Source: Romboutsia faecis (GTDB lineage Bacteria; Bacillota; Clostridia; Peptostreptococcales; Peptostreptococcaceae). From it: DNA of 64,000 nt. Every line of letters begins with the position of its first letter. Within the stretch, counting starts at the first letter, position 1. The DNA lies in assembly GCF_014323405.1 (NCBI RefSeq), contig NZ_JACRWE010000003.1, forward strand, positions 496,001-560,000. The letters are read 5' to 3'. Below, in pieces: positions 43,431 through 52,078 of this stretch. The notes beneath the pieces are model-generated. The model was not told the origin of the DNA and did no database searches. It saw only the letters and a list, made by a program, of their open reading frames with translations. A program made the position numbers and the translations under genes.

Positions 43431-45527
43431 TTATATAAATAAATCTATCAAATTATCCTCTGTTAAACTTTTAAGAACACTACTATCCTCTAAATTTTTA
43501 TCTATTATACTATCTATTAAATCTTTTTTACTTTCTTGCATACCGATAACTTTTTCTTCTACTGTATCTTTAGCTATAAGCTTTAGCACATCTACTACAT
43601 TTTTTTGCCCAATCCTATGAGCTCTATCGCTTGCTTGATTTTCCATAGATGGATTCCACCATGGATCAAAATGTATTACCATAGATGCACTCGTTAAATT
43701 AAGTCCAGTTCCTCCCGCTTTTAATGAGATTAAGAATATCTTTGTGTCTTCTGATTCATTAAATTCATTAACTAAACTTAATCTATTTTTTGCATCTGTT
43801 TTTCCATCTAAATAACTATATGGTATATTATTTTCTTTCAATCTATCTCCAATTAAACCTAATACCTTTGTAAATTGTGGAAATATAAGTATTTTTCTTT
43901 CCTTATTATCGTTGATAATATCTAATAAAATATCTATCTTGGAGTTCTTTCCAAAATAATTTTTAACCATAATATCTGGTGCTAAGGCTAGCTGTCTTAA
44001 TTTTGTTAAGTAAGAAAAAATAGTTATTTTATCTTGGTTAGCTTCCTTTAGTTTATTCCTTATTAATTTAACAAAACCTAAATATGCTCTTTTATGTTCC
44101 TTTTCTAACTCAATATAATATTTATGTTCTATTTTATCAGGCAATTCTCTTATAACTTCTTTTTTAGTTCTTCTTAAAATAAATGGCTTTATCATTTTTT
44201 TAAGTTCTTCAATATTTTTATCGTTGTTAACAAATATATTTTTAAATCTTTCTTTATTGTATAAATATCCAGGCATAATAAAATCAAATATAGACCAAAG
44301 TTCTAATAAATTATTTTCTATAGGAGTACCTGTTAGTGCAAACTTAGTTTTTGCATTGATATCCTTAATCACTTTAGCAATTGTAGAATCTGGATTTTTT
44401 ATATTCTGAGCTTCATCTATAATACAGTAATCAAATCTAATATTTTCATATTTCTCTAAATCATTTCTATAAGTCGAGTAAGTAGTTAAAATCACATCAT
44501 AATCACTATAGTTCTTTAATATATTTTCCCTTTCAATTTTATTACCATGACATAATGCAACCTTTAAGCTTGGGGCAAATTTATTAAACTCACTCTTCCA
44601 GTTATGAATTAATGCTGTAGGAGCAATAACTATACTTTTCTTGTTTTCTTCTGACAATAGAAACGCTATAGATTGTAATATTTTACCTAATCCCATTTCA
44701 TCTGCTAATATACCACCAAACTCATAATCTGCTAATGATTTGAAATAATTAAAACCTTCTATTTGATAATCTCTCAATTTTGCATTTAAATTTTCTGGGA
44801 TTTCATAAGTTGCCTTTGATACTTTTTTATATTTTTTAGTAATATTACTAACATATTTTCTACCATCTATAAAATCTAAATTTTCTTTTTCTATAAAACT
44901 TTCAAGGTATAAAGATTTATTATTAGGTATTTTCATATTATCAAAATCAATATATACCCCTAAACTATCAATTAATTTAAATGCAGTTATTAAATCTTCA
45001 TTTTTTAAATCTAAATATCCACCTGAAGATAATCTATGAAGTTTTTTCTTTTCTTTATAAGAATTAAATATTCTTCTATACTCATTCTTATCTATACCTT
45101 CTATATCTAACTCCAATCCTAAATATCCACCTCTAGATTGAGATATATTTAAAGTTAAACTAGGATCAATTATATTTTCATAATATTCATTCTCAATAGA
45201 CTCTTCTTTATCTAAATCATCTATGCCCTTAAGTACAGTTGCAACTATATGAGAACATATTTTCGGTTGATTATCCTTAGCTATAAAATCCTTACAATCA
45301 CAGCTACAATTTAATATATCTCTACTTTCACTATTTATCATTATTAAGCTTGTATAATTTTGCCTCGTATACTCATCAATAACAGTTCCATAAAAAGTAA
45401 ATACATTATTTTCTTCTTTTGCATAGCTATCTTTAACTAAATTTCTTTTATATGCTGTGAATCCACTATTATATCTAACTCTATCCGTATAAAACTCTAA
45501 CATACTTTTTATTTTATCAATCTTCAT
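43431..45527 (-). CDS. SWIM-domain SNF2-family helicase
   Basis: A protein of about 698 residues. An N-terminal SWIM zinc finger (CSCDCKDF ... CSHI, about 88-115) leads to a clostridial SNF2-associated linker, then a SNF2 ATPase core (about 250-690). Motifs: I DEMGLGKILQS near 278, II CIIDEAQNIKNP near 370, III ALTGTPIENNLLELWS near 400, V LKAGGTGLNLT near 610, VI RAHRIGQ near 646. Motif I has isoleucine where threonine is expected after GLGK. The start is ATG 45527 (MKIDK) with an AGGTG site; the ATA-linked GTG three codons upstream is less likely. It probably remodels protein-DNA complexes. Confidence 0.9.
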   Translation of the reverse strand: MKIDKIKSMLEFYTDRVRYNSGFTAYKRNLVKDSYAKEENNVFTFYGTVIDEYTRQNYTSLIMINSESRDILNCSCDCKDFIAKDNQPKICSHIVATVLKGIDDLDKEESIENEYYENIIDPSLTLNISQSRGGYLGLELDIEGIDKNEYRRIFNSYKEKKKLHRLSSGGYLDLKNEDLITAFKLIDSLGVYIDFDNMKIPNNKSLYLESFIEKENLDFIDGRKYVSNITKKYKKVSKATYEIPENLNAKLRDYQIEGFNYFKSLADYEFGGILADEMGLGKILQSIAFLLSEENKKSIVIAPTALIHNWKSEFNKFAPSLKVALCHGNKIERENILKNYSDYDVILTTYSTYRNDLEKYENIRFDYCIIDEAQNIKNPDSTIAKVIKDINAKTKFALTGTPIENNLLELWSIFDFIMPGYLYNKERFKNIFVNNDKNIEELKKMIKPFILRRTKKEVIRELPDKIEHKYYIELEKEHKRAYLGFVKLIRNKLKEANQDKITIFSYLTKLRQLALAPDIMVKNYFGKNSKIDILLDIINDNKERKILIFPQFTKVLGLIGDRLKENNIPYSYLDGKTDAKNRLSLVNEFNESEDTKIFLISLKAGGTGLNLTSASMVIHFDPWWNPSMENQASDRAHRIGQKNVVDVLKLIAKDTVEEKVIGMQESKKDLIDSIIDKNLEDSSVLKSLTEDNLIDLFI

Positions 45528-45698
45528 ATTTATCACCTATCTTTCATTCTTATAATTATACAAAAACAAATTATTATTTACTATATAAGATTTTGAAAAG
45601 AATAAAATTTTATAGACAATTAAAAATTTTAATGTTAATATGTATTAGCATATTTATATGTGGGAGGGCGAGGGATACAAAATAAAAAGGAAAGAGGA

Positions 45699-46994
45699 AT
45701 GAATCAACAAACAGTAACACTTCAAACAAACAATTTTAAAACGGAGGTATTAGCAGGTATAACCACATTTATATCAAGTGCTTATATTATAATGACTAAT
45801 GCACTCATACTATCAGATGCTGGTATCAGCCCAGATGCAGCTATGATAGCCACAATTTTTACTTGCGCAATATCAACATTTTTAATGGGATTTGTTGCAA
45901 ACTCACCATTTATAATAGTACCTGGAATGGGTATTAATTCACTATTTACTTATACAATTGTAAACTCAATGGGACTTAGCTGGCAATCTGCATTAGGTGC
46001 AGTATTTGTTAGTGGTATAATATTTACCATTATTGCAAGTACAAAAATAACTCCTATACTTATGAAGTCAATTCCAAATAATTTAAAACATGCTATAACT
46101 GTAGGAGTAGGATTTTTAATTTTATTTATTGGACTTCAAAAAAGTGGTCTCGTTGTAAGCAATGAAAATACCTTAGTAGGTTTAGGTAACTTAGCTAATA
46201 AGGAAACTATTTTAACATTAATAACTTTACTTATTATTTTAGTTTTAGACTTGAGAAAAGTTAATGGCGGAATACTTATTAGTATTCTTATTGGAACATT
46301 ATTATCTATGGCCATGAAAATAACTTCTATTAGTGATTTAGATTTTACAGCTTTCAATATAGGTGATTTTAAAAATGTTTTCTTAAGTTTATCTTTTGAA
46401 AATATATTTACAATACCATTCTTTATGGCAGTATTATCTATAACTGTAGTAATAGTATTTGAAAATATGGGCATTTTATATGGAATGTTAGGCGCATTAA
46501 ATAAAGAAAATGACTTCCAAAGAAACTTTACTTTAGCTGGTGTTTCTAACATGATAGCAGGTTTATTTGGTACTAGTCCAACTATAATTGCCGCTGAAAA
46601 CTTCTCTGGTATAAGTGCTGGAGGAAAAGGAAGAATAGCAGCTTTAACTTCTGGAATATTATTTTTAATGTCATTATTTTTAATACCAGTACTAAAACTT
46701 ATACCGAATAGTGTTATAAGTGCTGTTCTTATATTTATAGGCATATTAATGATTCAAACTTTCTTTGATTTAGAAAAAGGAGATATAATAGATACTATAT
46801 CTATAGCTATTATAATTACTGTAATACCACTTACTTATAATATAGTAAATGGTATAGCTGCAGGATTTATAATTTATACTATTTTAAAGATAGCTTCTAA
46901 TCAAGGTAAGAAAGTTTCACCTGCAATGTATGTTTTAACATTCTTATTTATGTTAAACTTTATATTAAGTACATCGATGGGATTATCTCATTAA
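45699..46994 (+). CDS. NCS2 guanine/hypoxanthine permease (AzgA-like)
   Basis: A 431-residue purine permease of the AzgA/PbuG branch. Family marks: TEVLAGITTFISSAYIIMTNALILSDAG at the N-terminus, GFVANSPFIIVPGMGINSLFTYTIV near 63 and TSPTIIAAENFSGISAGGKGR near 290. I start at MNQQTV (45699) because GGAAAGAGG is correctly spaced; the longer frame (from 45660) has 13 additional codons with no site. It stands alone between the SNF2 gene and the Mo-cofactor operon, and its 3' end leads into a long stem-loop. The upstream region does not contain the conserved purine riboswitch core. Confidence 0.88.
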   Translation: MNQQTVTLQTNNFKTEVLAGITTFISSAYIIMTNALILSDAGISPDAAMIATIFTCAISTFLMGFVANSPFIIVPGMGINSLFTYTIVNSMGLSWQSALGAVFVSGIIFTIIASTKITPILMKSIPNNLKHAITVGVGFLILFIGLQKSGLVVSNENTLVGLGNLANKETILTLITLLIILVLDLRKVNGGILISILIGTLLSMAMKITSISDLDFTAFNIGDFKNVFLSLSFENIFTIPFFMAVLSITVVIVFENMGILYGMLGALNKENDFQRNFTLAGVSNMIAGLFGTSPTIIAAENFSGISAGGKGRIAALTSGILFLMSLFLIPVLKLIPNSVISAVLIFIGILMIQTFFDLEKGDIIDTISIAIIITVIPLTYNIVNGIAAGFIIYTILKIASNQGKKVSPAMYVLTFLFMLNFILSTSMGLSH

Positions 46995-47002
46995 TATAGA
47001 TA

Positions 47003-47153
47003 AAGAGCTTGATAGAGCTATTCTAAAATCACGGCTCGGTGTGAATATAAATTTGCTTACATGCAGCTGAAAAAATGCTGCAAATGTTAGCAAATTTATA
47101 TTTCACACCGAGCCGGGGTATTTGAGAATTGGCCCTTATCTAGCTCTTTTTGT
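47003..47153. repeat. Long imperfect stem-loop between convergent genes
   Basis: About 150 bases fold as one hairpin. AAAGAGCT pairs with AGCTCTTT, and a nearly perfect core of more than 30 bp (GGCTCGGTGTGAATAT ... paired with ATATTTCACACCGAGCC and inward) surrounds a short loop near CTGAAAAAATG. It lies between the NCS2 permease stop and the MOSC gene stop. The left arm shares GCTTGATAGA-N3-ATTCTA with the hairpin behind ldh. Confidence 0.8.
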
Positions 47154-47175
47154 TTTCTTAATTTCGAATATGTAC

Positions 47176-47607
47176 TTATAAAACCTCAATTATATCGTTT
47201 GATTGTATTGTTCCTTCTTTTAGTACTTTTACGAAGATTCCTTCTCTTGGCATTACACAGTCGCCTGTTGTTTGCTTTATCGCACATCCATTATGACACT
47301 TTTTTCCGATCTGAGTTACTTCTACTTCACATTCACCTATTTTTAGTTTTGTTCCTACAGGTAAAGTATGAACTTCTATCCCTTCTGTAGTTATATTTTC
47401 TGCAAAGTCTCCAAATTTTAAGTGATCAAAACCTTTATCTTTCATCTTTTGAATACTTTCTTCAGCTAACATACTTATTTGACGATGCCAATTTCCTGCA
47501 TGAGCATCACCAACTATACCATGATTAATTTTTAACTCTGCTTTACTTATTGGTTCTTTTATGACACCCTTTTTAGTACTTATATTTATTGATACTATCT
47601 TTGCCAT
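47176..47607 (-). CDS. MOSC-domain protein
   Basis: A 143-residue MOSC-domain protein, the fold that handles sulfur or metal-sulfur groups for the molybdenum cofactor. It has the signature GIVGDAHAGNWHRQISML near 31-48 and the cysteine-rich KCHNGCAIKQTTGDCVMPREGIF near 108-130, which holds the conserved cysteine. It is the last gene of the cofactor operon, 20 bases after moaC, with a GGAGAG site. A role in Mo-cofactor sulfuration or selenation is likely from family and context but not shown by sequence alone. Confidence 0.85.
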   Translation of the reverse strand: MAKIVSINISTKKGVIKEPISKAELKINHGIVGDAHAGNWHRQISMLAEESIQKMKDKGFDHLKFGDFAENITTEGIEVHTLPVGTKLKIGECEVEVTQIGKKCHNGCAIKQTTGDCVMPREGIFVKVLKEGTIQSNDIIEVL

Positions 47608-47627
47608 TTACTCACTCTCCAAAACAA

Positions 47628-48095
47628 TTAATATTTAAAATCTCCTGATTTTCCACCTGTTTTTTCTATTAAATGAATGTTACTTATCACCATTCTCTTA
47701 TCTACTGCTTTACACATATCATAAATTGTTAAGGCTGCTATTGAGCAAGCATTTAATGCTTCCATTTCTACACCCGTTTTGCCTAAACTTTTACAAGTAG
47801 CATATATTATTATAGAGGAAGTCCCTTCATCTATTTCAAAGTCTAAATCACAACCAACTAAGTTGATTTGATGACACATAGGTATATTATTTGATGTATT
47901 TTTTGCCCCCATAATTCCCGCTATCTGAGCAACTGATAATACATCTCCCTTTTTTATTTGTCCACTTTTTATTTTTTCTAATGCTTCATTCGTCATAGAT
48001 ATAGTAGCTGTTGCTACTGCTACTCTTGTAGTATTCTCCTTTTCGCTTATATCTACCATTTTTGCATAGCCTTTTTCGTTAATATGAGTTAACAT
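47628..48095 (-). CDS. moaC: Cyclic pyranopterin monophosphate synthase MoaC
   Basis: A 155-residue enzyme for step 1b of molybdopterin synthesis, converting 3',8-cyclo-GTP into cyclic pyranopterin phosphate. Family residues: [20 protein letters not shown] near 13, [28 protein letters not shown] near 48-78 and [26 protein letters not shown] near 108. The active-site Lys/Asp in the MCKAVDKR segment is present. The AGGAGG site lies 7 bases before ATG 48095, and the gene follows moaA by 2 bases. Confidence 0.95.
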   Translation of the reverse strand: MLTHINEKGYAKMVDISEKENTTRVAVATATISMTNEALEKIKSGQIKKGDVLSVAQIAGIMGAKNTSNNIPMCHQINLVGCDLDFEIDEGTSSIIIYATCKSLGKTGVEMEALNACSIAALTIYDMCKAVDKRMVISNIHLIEKTGGKSGDFKY

Positions 48096-48097
48096 TA

Positions 48098-49057
48098 TTA
48101 ACCTCCTATCTCATACATTTTTCTAGTCGTCTCACTACTTTGTCTTTCTACTAAATTATGTTTTTCTGGCTTTCCTAAAATTATATCTTTTAAAACTTCT
48201 CTAAATATTAATGGCTTATTAATATAATTTCTTATATCTATTTCTTCTTTAGAATGAAGACATAATTTTATTTTACCGTTAGAGGTAACTCTTATCCTAT
48301 TGCAGTTTTTACAAAAACTACAACTAAGAGGTGTTATGACTCCGATTCTTCCTTTTGCACCTTTGAACTTATAGTATTTAGCTGGAGAATCTTCTTCTGA
48401 TGGTACAGGGTATAATCCATCAATAGATTCAATCATTTCATGAACATTTATATATCCATTTTCATATATTTTTTGTCCTTCTCCAATAGGCATAAGTTCA
48501 ATAAACCTAACATCAATAGGATTATATCTTATTAATTCTATAAAATCTAAAATCTCATCATCATTGAATCCTTTTATTGCTACACAATTTATCTTAACTT
48601 TGATCCCTTCCTTTAGGCATTCATTTATACCGTTTAATACTTTAGTCAAATCTCCACCTCTGGTAACAGATTTGTATTTATACACTTTTAATGAATCAAT
48701 ACTTATATTAACTTTGTTTAATCCATTTGCTTTTAAAGTTGATGCTATTTTCGCCAAATTAAGTCCATTAGTAGTTATTGCTATATCATTTATATTACAC
48801 TCATTTTTAGCAAACCAAATAAGATCATTTAAACCTGGATGTAGGGTAGGTTCTCCTCCAGTAAATCTTAATTTGGTTATCCCAGAGTTTGCCATTGACT
48901 TTATTATAAATTTATAATCTCCTGTGCTTAAAGTATCATTTATATATTCATCTCTAAATTCAATATCTGATGGCATACAATAAATACATCTTAAATTGCA
49001 CCTATCTGTAAGTGAAATTCTAAGATAATTTATATTTCTTCCATATTTATCTATCAT
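48098..49057 (-). CDS. moaA: GTP 3',8-cyclase MoaA
   Basis: A 319-residue radical SAM enzyme catalysing the first step of Mo-cofactor synthesis. The SAM cluster cysteines are C20, C24 and C27 ([12 protein letters not shown]). The GTP-binding C-terminal cluster has [12 protein letters not shown] near 247 and a further Cys in KLCLHSKE near 268. The chain ends in the conserved GG that inserts into the active site. GGGAAG lies before ATG 49057, and the gene is 19 bases past mogA/moaB. All catalytic features are intact. Confidence 0.96.
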   Translation of the reverse strand: MIDKYGRNINYLRISLTDRCNLRCIYCMPSDIEFRDEYINDTLSTGDYKFIIKSMANSGITKLRFTGGEPTLHPGLNDLIWFAKNECNINDIAITTNGLNLAKIASTLKANGLNKVNISIDSLKVYKYKSVTRGGDLTKVLNGINECLKEGIKVKINCVAIKGFNDDEILDFIELIRYNPIDVRFIELMPIGEGQKIYENGYINVHEMIESIDGLYPVPSEEDSPAKYYKFKGAKGRIGVITPLSCSFCKNCNRIRVTSNGKIKLCLHSKEEIDIRNYINKPLIFREVLKDIILGKPEKHNLVERQSSETTRKMYEIGG

Positions 49058-49076
49058 TTACTTCCCTCTTTGCTAT

Positions 49077-49583
49077 CTAATTATTTTTTAAAGGTGTAGC
49101 ACACTCACTTGCATCACCCTTAAGTATTTCTATACCATGCTCTAATACATCAAATATAAAACTTAAATTTTCAACTGCACCTTTAGGGCTACCAGGTAAA
49201 TTAATTATTATTGTACTTTTTCTTATTCCACTTATACCTCTGCTTAGTATAGCTTTTTTAGTTATTTCTGAAGATTTCATTCTCATATATTCACTTATTC
49301 CTGGTATTTCTCTTTCTATAGCTTCTTTAGTACCTTCCGGTGTAACATCTCTTTTTGAGAATCCCGTTCCACCATTAGTTAATACTAAATCAGCTTTGTT
49401 GTTATCACATATATCTATAAGTTCATTTACTAACATTTCTTTGTCATCTTTTATCAACGCATAATGTACAACTTTATAATGTCCATTACTTTCAACATAT
49501 TCTTTAAGTTTTTTTCCTGTGATATCTTCTCTTAATCCTTCATAACCTTTATCACTAAGTGTTATAATTGCAACTTTAAACAT
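49077..49583 (-). CDS. mog: Molybdopterin adenylyltransferase (MogA/MoaB family)
   Basis: A 168-residue MogA/MoaB-like protein, which adenylates molybdopterin before metal insertion. The MoCF signature is visible: VLTNGGTGFSKRDVTPEGTKE near 68-90 and INLPGSPKGAVENL near 130-145. GTGFSKRDVT is the standard catalytic loop. It follows the XdhC-type gene by 77 bases, which is the largest gap in the operon, so an internal promoter is possible. AGAGGTGA lies before ATG 49583. MoeA, MoaE, MoaD and MobA are not in the window. Confidence 0.92.
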   Translation of the reverse strand: MFKVAIITLSDKGYEGLREDITGKKLKEYVESNGHYKVVHYALIKDDKEMLVNELIDICDNNKADLVLTNGGTGFSKRDVTPEGTKEAIEREIPGISEYMRMKSSEITKKAILSRGISGIRKSTIIINLPGSPKGAVENLSFIFDVLEHGIEILKGDASECATPLKNN

Positions 49584-49660
49584 AAAATCACCTCTGATTA
49601 ATCTTTTTTATAATTAACTATTTTATATAATCCGTCATATTCCTTTAAATTTATTTAATA

Positions 49661-50476
49661 TTATTTATAAAATCTCAAATTTTTGTCTTTTCTATGAGAT
49701 AAACATCCTTTATTTTTTACTAATAAAATTTCTGCCATTATTCCAAAGGCAATTTCATTTACTTCGTTTGAAGATATATTTAGACCTACAGGAGCATATA
49801 CAGAATTTAATAATTCTTCACTTACTCCTTCATTAATCAATGCTGATTTTAGAGTCGTCCATTTTTTAAGGCTACCGATCATCCCTATATAGCCAGCATT
49901 TTTATTGATAATACATCTTAATGCTTCTAAATCTTTTTCATAACCTCTTGTAGCTATTACTACATATGTATTTTCATCAATATTTATATTTTTCAAGATA
50001 TTTTCTATATTACCACTGTATACTTCCTTGGCATTTTTAAATCTATCTTTATTTGCAAATTCTTCTCTATCATCAATAATTATAATATTAAAATCTAAAG
50101 TATTTGATATATTATATAAACTATATCCCACATGACCTCCACCAACTATTAATAATCTCGGTTTAGGTTTGAATACTTTTATATAACCTCTTACATTTCC
50201 GCCACACTGCATTGGTGTATCTTCTGAGTTTTTTGTTAGATTATGTTCAAAATTCATATCGTCTCCATTTTTTAAACACTCTTTACATTTGTTTATTATC
50301 TCATATTCTAAGATTCCTCCCCCTACAGTTCCTATTATACTTCCATCAGAAAGGTATGCTAAAGTTGAACCCTGCTTACCTGGGCTTGATCCTTCTACTT
50401 CTGTAATCATTGCAAATGCAACTTTATTTCCATTTTTTATTTCTTCATTTATCTTTGATAATATTGCTTCATGCAT
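49661..50476 (-). CDS. XdhC/CoxI-family Mo-hydroxylase maturation factor
   Basis: A 271-residue XdhC/CoxI-family protein. This family binds molybdenum cofactor, protects it and helps fit its equatorial sulfur (or selenium) before insertion into xanthine dehydrogenase-type enzymes. The N-terminal domain has EVEGSSPGKQGSTLAYLSDGSIIGTVGGG near 26-55 and CGGNVRGYIKVF near 93. The C-terminal Rossmann-like domain has LLIVGGGHVGYSLYNI near 109 and YVVIATRGYEKD near 173. It follows yqeB by 11 bases with an AGGAGG site. Together they make the selenium-linked maturation branch inferred here. Confidence 0.9.
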   Translation of the reverse strand: MHEAILSKINEEIKNGNKVAFAMITEVEGSSPGKQGSTLAYLSDGSIIGTVGGGILEYEIINKCKECLKNGDDMNFEHNLTKNSEDTPMQCGGNVRGYIKVFKPKPRLLIVGGGHVGYSLYNISNTLDFNIIIIDDREEFANKDRFKNAKEVYSGNIENILKNINIDENTYVVIATRGYEKDLEALRCIINKNAGYIGMIGSLKKWTTLKSALINEGVSEELLNSVYAPVGLNISSNEVNEIAFGIMAEILLVKNKGCLSHRKDKNLRFYK

Positions 50477-50487
50477 ATTTATCCCTC

Positions 50488-51306
50488 CTAATATTTAGGT
50501 AGTATTTTACTTGATAAAATAGCCTCTAATACTCCACCCGCTATATTTCTTCCTTTATCTGATATTGTAAATGCATTTTTCACTTGATCTAATCTTGGAT
50601 CTATATCTAGAATTTTTAGATTACTTTTAACATATGCCCCATCTCTAATAATCCCTCTTAACAATCCATCTATACTTGCCAAAACCTCATGTTTATTTCC
50701 ACTATTGTCTTCTATATAAGCTAAAACTTGATTTTTTTTCACTATATCTCCAATATCACATAATATACTAATTATTCCATTTACTTGAGAGTAGACTACC
50801 CTGTCTTTAGATACACCGTTTATTTCTCCCGGTATTCCGGTATTTTCTTTCGGTTTACCCATTCTTATCACTCTTCCTAAATTATGACCTCTCATAGTTT
50901 CAATTACTATATCCACATCTTCTCCTGCACAAAAACCTGGACCTAGTCCAATAGTTAAATCTGCCATATCCCTATTAGTCCCAATATTTTTCTTTGCTAA
51001 TATACAATCAACCACAACTTTCGGATTTATCTCTTTTATCGATTCTCCTTTCGGATCAATATACAAGGCAACTTTATTTATTTTTAAAGTCTCTTTAACT
51101 TGAGAAATACTATTACATAATTTGCATGAAACCCCCTCGATTTCTACTTCCCCTTCATATACTGCTTCACAAAATGCAACTTGCCTTCTTATAGCTAGAG
51201 GTTTTTCAATTTCTAATGCTACAACTTTAAATCCACACATATGTAATTTATGTATTACTGCAGAAGCTAAATCTCCAGCTCCTCTAACTAATATAATATT
51301 ATTCAT
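50488..51306 (-). CDS. yqeB: YqeB, selenium-dependent Mo-hydroxylase system protein
   Basis: A 272-residue member of the EF2563/YqeB family, a marker for selenium-dependent molybdenum hydroxylases. It begins NIILVRGAGDLASAVIHKLHMCGFKVVALEIEKP, a Rossmann-type nucleotide site. Its role in putting labile selenium on the cofactor is inferred in the literature, not biochemically fixed. It is the first gene of the six-gene operon, with an AGGAGG site before ATG 51306. The usual partner YqeC and SelD are not in the window. Its presence with the XDH-type subunits at 8.9-12.4 kb is the best evidence that those subunits belong to the selenium-dependent class. Confidence 0.88.
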   Translation of the reverse strand: MNNIILVRGAGDLASAVIHKLHMCGFKVVALEIEKPLAIRRQVAFCEAVYEGEVEIEGVSCKLCNSISQVKETLKINKVALYIDPKGESIKEINPKVVVDCILAKKNIGTNRDMADLTIGLGPGFCAGEDVDIVIETMRGHNLGRVIRMGKPKENTGIPGEINGVSKDRVVYSQVNGIISILCDIGDIVKKNQVLAYIEDNSGNKHEVLASIDGLLRGIIRDGAYVKSNLKILDIDPRLDQVKNAFTISDKGRNIAGGVLEAILSSKILPKY

Positions 51307-51449
51307 TTCAACCTCCTGCTTTAAATACTCTGATAAAGAATATTATACAATATATCAATCTTTTTTTATATAAAATAACATATATTAAGTATATAATTTT
51401 ATAATATATTTGTCTTAAACCTAATAATGTTATATTCTAATAAATTAAA

Positions 51450-51484
51450 AGTGTGTATTTCAAAAATAATTCGAAATACACACT
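51450..51484 (-). terminator. Terminator after the ybjQ-small protein unit
   Basis: AGTGTGTATTTC pairs perfectly with GAAATACACACT around an 11-base loop, 6 bases past the small-gene stop. On the minus strand TTTAATTTA follows. Confidence 0.85.
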
Positions 51485-51490
51485 TCTATG

Positions 51491-51625
51491 TTAATATTTT
51501 TTATATTTATCTAAGTCTTTATCATCTTTTGGTTTTTCTTTTATTCTCTCTATAATTTTGATTATCCCAAAAACAAGTAAGAAAAGTAAAAATCCTCCAT
51601 ATAATAAAATAATCATATTTATCAT
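51491..51625 (-). CDS. Small membrane protein, 44 aa
   Basis: An unannotated small gene directly behind the YbjQ-type gene (2 bases after its stop). It has an ATG at 51625 with TTGAGGAG upstream, 44 codons and a TAA stop before a terminator. The product has one membrane helix (MINMIILLYGGFLLFLLVFGI, shortened here to positions 3-21) and a charged cytoplasmic tail (KEKPKDDKDLDKYKKY). With this positive/negative tail it resembles small regulatory or assembly membrane peptides. It is likely co-transcribed with ybjQ. Its function is unknown. Confidence 0.75.
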   Translation of the reverse strand: MINMIILLYGGFLLFLLVFGIIKIIERIKEKPKDDKDLDKYKKY

Positions 51626-51627
51626 TC

Positions 51628-51945
51628 TTACTCCTCAATTTTTACTGCAGTACCATAAGCCACCATTTCAGATGCACTATTCATAATACTTGAAGACATT
51701 AGTCTTAACCCAACTATAGCATTAGCATTAAGAGCTTCTGCTTGTTCTACCAATCTACCTATCGCTATTTGTCTAGATTCATTTTGCATTTCTGTATAAG
51801 AATGTAATTCTCCACCTGCTAGTGACTTTAATCCCGCTCCTATGTCCTTACCTAAATTCTTACTACGTACAGTCCCCGAAGCAACATATCCTATCACTTC
51901 TATTATATTTTTACCTGGTATCGCATCTGTCGTTACTATTAACAT
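51628..51945 (-). CDS. YbjQ/UPF0145-family protein
   Basis: A 105-residue YbjQ-family (UPF0145, putative heavy-metal-binding) protein, which forms a pentamer in known structures. It begins MLIVTTDAIPGKNIIEVIGYV and contains the conserved EALNANAIVGLRLMSSSIMNSASEMVAYGTAVKI. No cysteine or histidine cluster argues for metal binding here. AAAGGATGTGAG precedes ATG 51945. A small membrane protein gene follows immediately. The family's biochemical role is not established. Confidence 0.9.
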   Translation of the reverse strand: MLIVTTDAIPGKNIIEVIGYVASGTVRSKNLGKDIGAGLKSLAGGELHSYTEMQNESRQIAIGRLVEQAEALNANAIVGLRLMSSSIMNSASEMVAYGTAVKIEE

Positions 51946-52078
51946 CTCTACTCACATCCTTTAGTTTATTTAAAATAATATTTTAAAATACTTTTATAAA
52001 TATATAACTAACCTAATACTATTAAATCAATTATATTATATTTTTATTCAGCTTCAAAGATCAAAATAAGTAAAATAT

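Noticed and set aside
45540..45698. Purine riboswitch or longer start for the AzgA-like permease
   Set aside because: No conserved aptamer loops are present, and the upstream in-frame ATG (45660) has no ribosome binding site, whereas 45699 does.
46136..46744. 202-codon open frame antisense to the NCS2 permease
   Set aside because: It is a shadow of the permease in another frame: no ribosome binding site, composition like an antisense of membrane-protein codons, and the plus-strand protein has clear family motifs over the same bases.
48564..48917. 117-codon plus-strand frame inside moaA
   Set aside because: It is antisense to a complete radical SAM enzyme, with no start signals.
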